This document shows, one piece after another, positions 1-8,500 of a stretch of DNA of 27,118 nucleotides. The DNA is from Amphimedon queenslandica (lineage: Eukaryota > Porifera > Demospongiae > Haplosclerida > Niphatidae). A program made the position numbers and the translations under genes. Each line of letters starts with the position of its first letter. The first letter of the stretch is position 1. The notes beneath the pieces are model-generated. The model was given only the letters and a program-made list of their open reading frames with translations, was not told where the DNA came from and did not search any database. The stretch lies in assembly GCF_000090795.2 (NCBI RefSeq), contig NW_003546628.1:64686-91803 (forward strand), written 5' to 3'.

Positions 1-849
1 AGTTGCTATTAGATTGTATCCTTCTTTACGATATCGTGTCTTTTGAAATTTAAACGTACCAGTCAGATCAACACTGTCGACAAAACGAAGGAACAATGGT
101 ACAGCATAAGAAGGAAGGAGAGAAGACAGCTTTCCAGCCAATTGAAGCACATCAACTTCTTTATCGGAGCTCAAAATAACTGCCATTCCAGCTCTACCTT
201 CACAGTTAGGTATTTCAACGCCAAACACAATGACATCAGTTAGTTTAAGGATTGAACCAATGATGTTCTCCACTTCAGTAGTCGATACATTCTCTCCTTT
301 CCATCGAAACGTGTCACCAGCTCTGTCATTAAAATAAAGATATCCTTCATCATCCATTATCAACATGTCACCAGTATTGAAGTAAGAGTCACCATCTTTA
401 AATACATTACGCAATATCTTTTTATTGGTAGCTTCAAGACTAGTGTAGCCATCAAATCTACGGAATATATCCTTTTGCTTGATGAGATTAATTAGTAGTC
501 CTGGTTCACCAACTGATACTAAAGTACAATGTCCTTTACTATTCCGTATTGGTTCTCCTGTTGTTGGATCTGCTTTTATCAAATACACTGGAAACATAAA
601 GCCCAATAGATTTGGTTTGAATCCAATAGCTCCCAATTTTCCATGAGTGTTGATAAATGCACTGTTACCCTCAGTTGATCCATAGAACTCTACAATTTTT
701 GGGACTTTAAACCTCTCCTGGAACTGTAGCCACACATCACGTCTTAGTCCATTACCAATGGCAACCCTCACAGAGTGAGCTGTATCAGTAGCAGGGTCAG
801 GAGGTACTGCAAGAGCATAACGACAAGACTCTCCAATGTACAACACAGC
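1..849 (-). CDS. FATP exon 5: C-terminal catalytic half, open to the window edge
   Basis: Exactly 283 codons run without a stop from the acceptor at 851-850 to position 1. Visible motifs are YIGESCRYAL, IGNGLR, FYGSTEGN, FDGYTSLEATNKKI, GDSYFNTGD, GDTFRWKGENVSTTEVEN and EGRAGMAVIL. The segment ends at FKFQKTRYRKEGYN, close to the usual C terminus. No intron interrupts it, unlike the finely split 5' part. Confidence 0.94.
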
Positions 850-3800
850 CTATGCAAATAATGGTAACAATAATGGGTTAGAAATGAATTATTGGTAACA
901 ATAATTGATTAGAAATGACTCAGTTTTTATTATCAGTTGTGGGCAACAAGCATACTCCCAGTTGGTTTACACAGGAAAGAATTTGACCTTTTTAGTAGCA
1001 CCACTGATGATAGTCAGCCTAACTTCTTGATTTTACAATGACAGTTTTTCTTTTTAATTCTGAATACTTGAGTAATCTACACTGTAATACCTCAAAGCAT
1101 AGTCTTCGTTAAAACTCATAAGTCCTGTGTGGTGCAAATGCAAGAGTTGAAATACATGTATCCTACACTTGCATACATTTACAATACTTCCAGTCCCAAC
1201 ACTTAAAGTGCAAAATGCAACTGAACCACAAACATAATCAATGGTCTCACTCTTATTTATAGTATCAGCACTAGTCAAAGAGAATCACCACTTACTGTGC
1301 ACTTGTGCTTTATACAGTCTTTCCAAAACTGACGAGCAGAGAACTTGCGAGTTAATACAACAGTTTTCCCATTAACAATCATTTGTCCCAGACCAATAGT
1401 ACCACCGGCAGTGTGATAAAGTGGCAGGTTAACATACACTACATCATCAGGACGAAGATCAGACATGAAATCCAATAGTATAGCAGTGCCAAAATATCTA
1501 CAAAATAATTGCATTAAAAGAACTTAGAAAGTAAGACTGCTATATTACCGTATAGCGCTTTAATTTGGTGGGGTTTTATTTTGGCGATTGGCGGTTTGCA
1601 AGCAGAATCACCAATATTAAAACCGCCAATCATGCTCAGTATTGTACGTGTACACAAAACTCGCCAAATTGAAAACCACCAATTAGAATTTTACAGCAAA
1701 ATCGCCAAAATAAAGCGCTATACGGTATTTACATGTTCATGTATGTATGCTAGAATAGTTTTGAAAAGCTGACTGATTTAAGAATTCACAATAATTTTAT
1801 GATCATTACCTAGTGTGCCTGATAGGTACAGCTTTAGGGAGACCAGTAGTACCAGATGTGTAAATATAACAGCACCAATCTAAGATTAAGAAAACGTTAT
1901 TAATGTTTGCCCATCCATTATCTCATTTATATCTTATCACAAAGTCTAGACTACATGTACAGTGTATGTACAAATGTTATTACAAGATACTTTATCTGTC
2001 AATCTTTCTCTCTCCCTTTCCCTCCCCTCACTTCCTTCAATTTCTTCCTCTCTCACTCTAACTCTCTTTCCAAGTTACCGTCTGATTTAGCCTCAACAAG
2101 TGGAGGAGGGGCAGTATCTGGGAAGTCCTTCATTTCTGATTCAAGATGGCGTCCTATGCTACTAGTCTTCTCTCCTCTAATACAGAAAGTATTGTTCTTC
2201 ATGTTCTCACTCATTCTTTGATACAGCCATGACACTGATGACTCCAGTGACTCCTCATATATGAATCCTTTGATATCAGTAACCTCAATACAGTGGAGCA
2301 GTGACTGTTCTGTCAAATTGTAGTTAATCAGTGGAACCTCTACGCCTATCTTAGACAATCCAAGGAATATGCAAGTGTATTCTGGACAATTTATCATATA
2401 GATTGCTACCTTGTCACCACGACTGAAACCCATTGAGCAAAACATGTTCCCAATCTTGTTAGAGTATCGATCAACATCTTCAAAGGTCCAAGTTTGATCC
2501 TCAAAGATTATTGCTGCCTTCTTAGGATGACGTGATACAGAACTGCAGAATAAACTATATATAGTCTCTCTCTTGGCACGATGAGACTTAACGATGGAGA
2601 GTAGCTTTATCAGTTTAAAAATAAACCTAAGAAACAATGCGTATCAAACTATACAATACATAATTTATTATCAACCTAAATTCCCTTGTATTGCTATTTT
2701 ACTATGACGGTTCCCCACAAAACATGCTAAGTGAGCTAAACAGCATGCTTCATGAGCTGAAAAGTGCTACATGTACAATAGTACATGGCTTTTGGAGCAG
2801 CTTTAAAAATCCAAGTTTGATTGGAATGAGCTTAAAATTTCTATGCAACATACATGTACATGTAAGTATAAAGCATGTGTATCAGAAAAAATAATTTCAT
2901 CTACTCAGATGTCCTAGTCTGCATGACCCCACTTTTTCATTGCACCAAGACCTACCATGTAACAAAGGGGAGGAGCCAGACTACAACTTTTGTCCCAATA
3001 ATGTATGGACAGTGAGGTTACCTTAAGGAGACAATTATTAGCGTGTATTTATTTTAGTGATTTTCATGACTTTTACATTTGGTTAGTATTTAATTTAGCG
3101 GTTTGATTATTTTACTATTAAGAAATTAAAACTAGCATGGAATTATTTATCAATTTTTAAAATATCACTAAAATTTGCTAAATTAAATACCATATTTCCT
3201 CAAATAAAAGCCCGGGTGTCTATTACTTAAAATGACACATGAACCTCAAAGAAATTTAAAAAGTATAATAAAACTTGAGCCCAGGATTCAAACCAGGGAC
3301 TCATGCAAACGATTTCAGGAAGATTAAGGAAGTGTGTCTGCAAGATATATATGCTATGTTAATGCTAGATTTGCATATTTATAGTTCCATTTTATTGCTA
3401 ACCTAGCTTTTATTTGAGGATATACGTACGGTACCCACAAACAATTGTCTCCTTAAGGTACATGTAGTCTAATCAGGGCTGGATAGGAGCCTAACAATCC
3501 CAATTAGTAGTCACTAGTAGTCAGGTGTGTGGTTAGACTGGTGGGTGATGTACTAGTTATGAGGTAGTCTCACGCTACAAGACCACAACCTCTGTGCCTG
3601 GCATAGACGGCGTGGCCTGGTGCTGCTAGACTAGCCACAATGTGACTCTCACAAAATAAAATTATTGAGATCAAGAAACATTCAAAATGCAAAATTTGTT
3701 CTGTCTGACTAAATAAGTAAAAGATTAAAAATTTTGATGATACCCTTATTATATAATTCTTCTATGCATAATACCATTACATGCATTAATACCTGAAATC

Positions 3801-3962
3801 CCTTGGCAGTGTTTTAAGAGTCAGCAGTGTTGGTTTCAGTCCTCCTAGTCCAAGGAACCCAATTAAAGAGGCTAGTCCTGCCTCCCATAGCGACCTCTTC
3901 AAACCAAAATACAATCCAAGCCCAACTAAACAAGAGAGAAAAATCGCATATTTTCCTTCCAT
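1..3962 (-). CDS. SLC27A/FATP family fatty-acid transport protein / very-long-chain acyl-CoA synthetase (5 exons, 3' end off window)
   Basis: The family activates long and very long chain fatty acids to acyl-CoA with ATP and so drives their uptake; members sit in the plasma membrane, ER or peroxisome. The exons are 3793-3962, 2079-2626, 1810-1879, 1296-1497 and 1-849. All junctions are GT-AG and the phases agree (2, 1, 2, 0), giving 613 codons. An N-terminal hydrophobic segment (residues about 5-24) precedes the AMP-binding core YIYTSGTTGLPK (244-255), YGSTEG (386-391), YFNTGD (486-491) and the FATP signature GDTFRWKGEN (508-517). The start at 3962 is the first ATG in the open frame before the hydrophobic segment. 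FATPs are usually about 620-650 residues, so only some 25-35 residues and the stop codon are missing beyond position 1. I cannot choose among the SLC27A1-6 paralogues. The catalytic motifs are intact, so nothing suggests a pseudogene. Confidence 0.93.
850..1295 (-). other. FATP intron 4
   Basis: AT-rich intron of 446 bp. It holds the imperfect 31-bp tandem duplication at 863-918. I see no other coding or RNA feature. Confidence 0.85.
863..918. repeat. Imperfect tandem duplication, period 31 bp
   Basis: Two adjacent copies begin with ggtaacaataat at 863 and 894, and both contain ttagaaatga. The second copy differs at a few positions. It lies inside FATP intron 4 close to the acceptor of exon 5. 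Confidence 0.7.
1296..1497 (-). CDS. FATP exon 4: LPLYHTAGG segment of the adenylation domain
   Basis: The exon reads through LRPDDVVYVNLPLYHTAGG, then a GLGQMIVNGKTVVL strand and FSARQFWKDC, closely matching the FATP core between the P-loop and the acyl-binding region. It ends in phase 0 at KHKCT, directly before AVLYIGE of exon 5, which mirrors the family sequence NCTVVQYIGE. Confidence 0.92.
1546..1727. mobile_element. MITE-like element with 17-bp perfect terminal inverted repeats
   Basis: The left end taccgtatagcgcttta (1546-1562) is the exact reverse complement of 1711-1727. The 182-bp element begins and ends with TA, as expected for Tc1/mariner-type TA target duplication. Its interior is partly self-complementary (ggcgattggcgg against accgccaat). 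It carries no transposase and sits in FATP intron 3 (1498-1809). Confidence 0.85.
1810..1879 (-). CDS. FATP exon 3: ATP/AMP-binding P-loop exon
   Basis: This 70-base exon is almost entirely the adenylate-forming enzyme signature YIYTSGTTGLPKAVPIRHT. It is too short for simple ORF searches but is fixed by its motif, by clean AG and GT borders, and by matching phases on both sides. Confidence 0.93.
1980..2072. repeat. Polypyrimidine tract (purine-rich on the FATP sense strand)
   Basis: The plus strand is almost pure C/T with few interruptions, just downstream of the donor of FATP exon 2. On the transcribed sense it is a GA-rich tract that could act as an intronic splicing element; that is inference from composition only. 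Confidence 0.55.
2079..2626 (-). CDS. FATP exon 2: N-terminal half of the AMP-binding domain
   Basis: The exon carries the conserved stretch of HPKKAAIIFEDQTWTFEDVD, then RGDKVAIYM, NCPEYTCIFLGLSKIGVEVP and LLHCIEVTD, all standard in the FATP/ACS adenylation domain. The acceptor is the AG at 2628-2627 and the donor the GTAAC at 2078-2074. The single leftover base joins AT of the next exon to give Asp before WCCYIYTSG. Confidence 0.9.
2690..2892 (+). repeat. Dispersed repeat family copy 1 (single unit)
   Basis: It contains ttccccacaaaacatgctaa, then ggagcagctttaaaaatcca, ttgattggaatgagc and an acatgtacatg stretch ending in atcagaaaaa. The same order of words occurs at 9465-9840 (same orientation) and, reversed, at 22270-22800. 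It lies in FATP intron 1 (2627-3792). Confidence 0.7.
3019..3460. mobile_element. MITE-like element with perfect terminal inverted repeats, host of a nested insertion
   Basis: The sequence taccttaaggagacaatt at 3019-3036 is the exact reverse complement of 3443-3460, including TA on each side that may be the target duplication. Further inverted arms (gtatttaatttagc near 3086, gctaaattaaatac at 3177-3190) lie within the left half. There is no transposase ORF. It lies in FATP intron 1. Confidence 0.85.
3197..3420. mobile_element. Second inverted-repeat element nested inside 3019-3460
   Basis: The sequence tcctcaaataaaagc at 3197-3211 is exactly inverted at 3406-3420. The arms enclose a less AT-rich interior that includes a cccgggtgtc word. 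The outer element's arms flank it, so the inner one looks like a later insertion or an internal module of a larger foldback element. Confidence 0.7.
3461..3792 (-). other. Remainder of FATP intron 1
   Basis: It holds a locally GC-richer patch (about 3540-3640, with ggcatagacggcgtggcctgg) of unknown origin and otherwise AT-rich sequence. I see no exon or RNA gene in it. Confidence 0.5.
3793..3962 (-). CDS. FATP exon 1: start codon and N-terminal membrane segment
   Basis: The exon encodes 56 residues plus two bases. It begins MEGKYAIFLS, continues with a hydrophobic helix and ends with LPRDF, matching the FATP N-terminal layout of one membrane-associated helix followed by a basic linker. The donor is at 3792-3791. 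The two leftover bases AG pair with G at 2626 to make Arg, which sets the acceptor of exon 2. Confidence 0.85.
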
Positions 3963-4839
3963 GATTGAACTATTTGGCCACACCCTTAGCACATTAATTA
4001 ACAAAAATAAGTTCTGATATTATACTAGTACATGTAGCCATAATCAGCCATTCTTACCTGCACCAGCATTTACAGTACAGATGATTTATGAATATATGCC
4101 AACAGAAAATCTGTAACAGATCTAGATGAGGGGCTGGGCCAGACTAGATGAAGACCAAGCTGTGCTTTTATAACTTTATTATTTTTTTATTGTAAGTAAA
4201 GCTTGACATAAAAATTGGTCTGAAGGAGTACATTCAACTTTTGGAAGCATCCATAATAAGTATATGTACAGTACACAAATAAATTAGAAGTCTCTAGTTT
4301 TAAGTCATGTCACTATTACAATCTAAAGTAAACTTGAGCCATTGTTTTAAGTTGTGTCCTTTTAGCAATTTTGTTTATTGTCATTGTTATGATTATTGAT
4401 TATGTGATTAATGCAGGATCACAATTACAGACAGTGGCTTAATGAGCATTCAATGGCAATGGATAAAGTCTTTCACTATGTTCCAGAAAAATTACTTAGA
4501 GGAATGAAATAATCTGACTAAATGGCACAATGTAGCTATTGTTACTCATAAATATAATTGTTGTACTAAAAACGGTTTAAGTATTACAGTAAAGCGCTTA
4601 GGCCTATTTGCAAATCTACTATTTTATATAAAATTCTATCTTGCATACATTAGTAAAATCTAGATAGTACTTTCTAATACCCAAGTTCCCCCTTGGTGAA
4701 CTGAAAATTTCATATCTTACACTTGAAATAAATAATGCGATTATAAATCAACAAAAATTGTTTAAATTATTCACTCATCAAATAATTGGTTAAAAGTTTT
4801 ACAATATAATGTTATTGATATAATTTCTGGTCTACATAA
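3963..4839. other. Intergenic region between BTBD9-like 3' end and FATP start
   Basis: Both flanking genes are on the minus strand, so this holds the FATP promoter and the BTBD9-like 3' flank. It contains a 33-codon plus-strand ORF at 4411-4512. I see no convincing TATA box or poly(A) signal downstream of the proposed BTBD9-like stop. Confidence 0.6.
4411..4512 (+). other. Small plus-strand ORF or orphan terminal exon, unknown
   Basis: An ATG opens 33 codons ending in TAA, reading MQDHNYRQWLNEH and ending VPEKLLRGMK. The ATG is part of an acceptor-like tract (gattaatgcag), so the segment could also be a last exon starting at 4417. No upstream partner exon is recognised and no family is known to me. 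It may be chance. Confidence 0.25.
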
Positions 4840-5540
4840 TCAATGATTAAAGCCATTAAATTTATTCATGACTTGAAGATTTTTAAAAGTTACAGCTGTA
4901 GCCTAAATTTCAAAATGATTTTAATCCTCAGTAATAATTGAATATTAACTTACAACATCTTCCGACTGAACAAGAGCAGCAGAAACTAGAGTTATTGCTT
5001 CTTCTTCACCAAACTCAAATAAAAATTCATAATAATTCCTAAAAAAAGATCATTGAATTCACAACAAAAATAGCAACCAGTAAATAATTCTAGCCTAAGT
5101 GGTGAACCACAAAAATAATCAATTGGGTCTACTTTTCTGAATATGAGCATTCAATTTTCTTTTCTTTCATAGTCTCATTTACTCCCCACTTTACCAGTAC
5201 AATCACTGATTGCTCTATTGCGTGACTTGCTCCTCTTTCAAACACAAACCTAAATAATGCCAAAAATTAATTAATGCTACATCAATCACTGTTTGAAATT
5301 AATTCATTAAAAATTATTACACAGTCCAAGCTGATTCGAAAATATCAGAATGATAATTATTACCCACACAATTTATCTAGCACAAGAGGATATTATAGAC
5401 AATCACACAATGAGCTTCCATTTGTGCATCATGAACATACTTAGCAGTGGTAATGACCAATGGAGTTCTAAAGTGCCACACTATCTCTTTATCTGACTTG
5501 CTAGCTTCCAGAGCAACAGGACTGACATAAGATAGTGGTC
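4840..5540 (-). CDS. BTBD9-like exons 11-13: C-terminal tail (tentative)
   Basis: Exon 5441-5540 (GPLSYVSPVALEASKS and on) ends in phase 2. It fits exon 4954-5038 (NYYEFLFEFGEEEAITL), which fits 4840-4902 ending NKFNGFNH and TGA. If the donor at 4953 is not used, translation stops three codons later at 4945-4947. No domain is recognised. This is the weakest part of the gene model. Confidence 0.5.
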
Positions 5541-8500
5541 CTATATGCATAAATAATAAATTTCTCTCTCGATGTCACCTCTTAAATCAACCCTCTCTCT
5601 TTCCTACCCATTAATCCATTATTGCAATATTTGGTAGGGACTGTGTGTGTTTCCTCTAAACTGCAAGAGAGTAGCCTAATGGCAACTTGAGACTGAGACA
5701 CTGATGCTGATGACAGCCTGATATACCTACATTGTACAAGCAATAAAAAGTATAATAGCATAACATTGCACCATACCTGATGGCCTGCTTGGGAAATCTA
5801 AGTTCTTGCTTTCCATAGCAAGGAAATTCAGAATAATCCATTAGTTGCAACCAATCATTCTTTGAGCCACTACTAGATATTTCAACAACATATGAGACTG
5901 GATCATGTGTATCCTCTTCAGGATGATACACAAACGATAAGAAATTAATGAGATACAGATCATCCAGAACCACAGTGAAGACTAGTCGAGAGGACGAGGA
6001 AGAGGAGAAAGGTTCAGACAAAGAGTCATTGCCAAACAGAGGGGCACATTTTAAGTGTTTACGATCACCAAACACTATAACTTTATTAAGTGGACTTTCC
6101 GGTGTCCCCACATAAGTTAACAAGCTATTTCCACTCGCATACATTGGGCCTTGAGGTAAACGACCAGTTTGATGCCAATGATTACCACCTCTCAGTCCTG
6201 GCTGTGTTCCAAACATTGCATGATGTAGTCCAAATCCTTGTGGTGCTACATATCCTTGAGGTACTACAAATCCTTGCTGGACTCCAAGCCTGCCAGTAGG
6301 TGGTGCCTGGTTATGGACTGCATCGTCAGAAACTTCTTTCCATGAAATAGAATCTTTAATTTTCGCTGAATCTTTAAGGTCAAATAAATTCTTTCCAAAC
6401 TCTAATATAAAAAGAGACACATTAGATTTATCACATGTATTCTGATTACTACCACTGTGATAAAAATGGTACTATTTTTTTAACTCTTGTGCATTAAAAT
6501 ATAATTTAAAAATAGAGCATTACTACTTTTAGTGACCCGAAGGGTCATAATGAAGGGGATTACCATGTGCAATAGATTACTGTACAAGATGATTTATTGG
6601 CGGGAGTAATATTTGGCGGATTTGCCTGTGGAAAGGAATTGGTGGGTTTTATATTGGCTATTTTGTGCCACGTGCCATTGAGCATGCTCAGATTGAAACA
6701 AAATGGCAGATTTTATATTGGCGATTTCTTCATAGAACTGCCAATCACCAATATTAATTCCTCGCCAATAAATCATCTTGTACAATATACATTTTGTACC
6801 ACAAATATCAACCTACCACAACGCCCTCTTGGCCTGGACTCTCCCACTAATTTCTTCATTTGTACCCTCAGAGCAACAATCACTTGGCTCTCAGTAAACT
6901 GACCGTGAGGAGTAGCTAGGTCTAACAATTGAGCTGCTGGTATCTCAGACAGACGAACACACTTGAGTAATGGAGGGCAAGACGATACTGAGTTGTGAGT
7001 CATCCAAGTCTTAATGCAGTTGTATATTTCTAATTCATTGGCTGCAAATGAATCGCGTAATAATAAAGATATCAGAGTGTCTTGTGGTAATGAAAATATA
7101 GTCTCTTCCTTCAGTACCTCAACAGCATGACGATCAGCAAAACGTAAGCATGATTGACAGAGCTAAAAAATAAAGTATTAAACCTGTTCTCTCTCAATCA
7201 AAATACAAAAAACGATAAACTATCTACATTATAGTCTAGGATAATTTATTACACTGGTTCTAAAATTTGATACCATATATAGAAATCTATAAGCAATGGG
7301 CTAATATAACAGACTATGGGGTATGTATTTTCCAAGTAATCAATCAATATCTAGATTATTACTATTACGTTCAAAAGTTTGAGTAAAGTTTTGTATAAAT
7401 AACCATGAATAGTCGATGCTACACTTATACTCCAAAAATCTCAATTCCCTCAAGTTCATCTTGTTTATACTTTACAGTGCATACACACACCCACACCAAC
7501 ACACACACACACAGCGACAGTACCTCATTTAAACTCAAGTGGTCTGCAGTAACAAAGATAGGAAGGACTGAGCTCACAGTAATGACTGAAGTCAGTTTCT
7601 TCGAGAGAGCATCTTTCAGTTTAACAAAGCAAAACCTGTCAGCAACCTCTAACAGCTCCAGCACACCCTAAACATGATATCAAAGAACAGGCTATTTAGC
7701 ATTGTACTGTATAATGGGAGGTATGGGACCATTGTCTAGCACTTACAAGTCAATAGAGATACAGTATACATTACATGCATTCATATTCACATTACATTTG
7801 TCACATAGGTACATGTACATGTACATTTCCACTATCTAAAACTTGAAATAATTATATCGTACAGTGTGACAACTGTCGCAAAGGTATAATACAGCATATA
7901 CAGCATAGTCACATTATAAAGTAACCCTGTAGACTGTAGTGTTGTGCATGCACAGTGGTCAGATATCTAAACAGTCTGGTGTATTTACTTGATTAAACAC
8001 AAAGTCCATAGTACATTATAATAATTATTATGATACACATATCATAGTCTAACTTAGCTAATTACCTCTAACTGAGCAGACTTTAGTTCAACAAACCCTG
8101 TATAAGCGAAACACATCAAAAGTTGAAAGCTTGAAACTCTAACATCTTTTAATACAATCGGAACAGTGCTACTGGATGATCCCTCACTCATTTCACCAAA
8201 TAACAATCTATCAAAATAATTCGACTGTGCAGCTAATATGATCCTATAAACAAAAATTAAATAATTCAAGGAATAATGTACAACACACACAAAAGCAACA
8301 TATAAATTGGTGGTTATGTGCTACATACAGCCTAGTGTACAACAAACTAATTGAAAACTGATCAATTGAAAATTAAATCAAATACATGTTGTACCTGTGA
8401 GCTTTAATGGTTTGATTATTGATAAGGAATATGACATCAAAATTTTCTTTAGTCTTTAATAAATGAGCATACTGTAATCTTGAGTGCATAGAGAAATTAA

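Noticed and set aside
43..243. Plus-strand open frame of 66 codons
   Set aside because: It is antisense to FATP exon 5, whose frame carries clear family motifs.
1907..2221. Plus-strand open frame of 104 codons
   Set aside because: It runs through the polypyrimidine tract and antisense to FATP exon 2; the Leu/Ser-rich product reflects composition.
2627..2637. Start of FATP at a TTG just upstream of exon 2
   Set aside because: There is no ATG there; the position fits an acceptor, and a phase-matched first exon with the FATP N terminus lies at 3793-3962.
3265..3310. tRNA-like B-box word (ggattcaaacc) suggesting a tRNA gene or SINE head
   Set aside because: No matching A-box, acceptor stem or cloverleaf can be drawn around it.
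6594..6902. Overlapping open frames on both strands
   Set aside because: They lie mostly inside the foldback element at 6580-6785 and antisense to a BTBD9-like exon, and have no domain.
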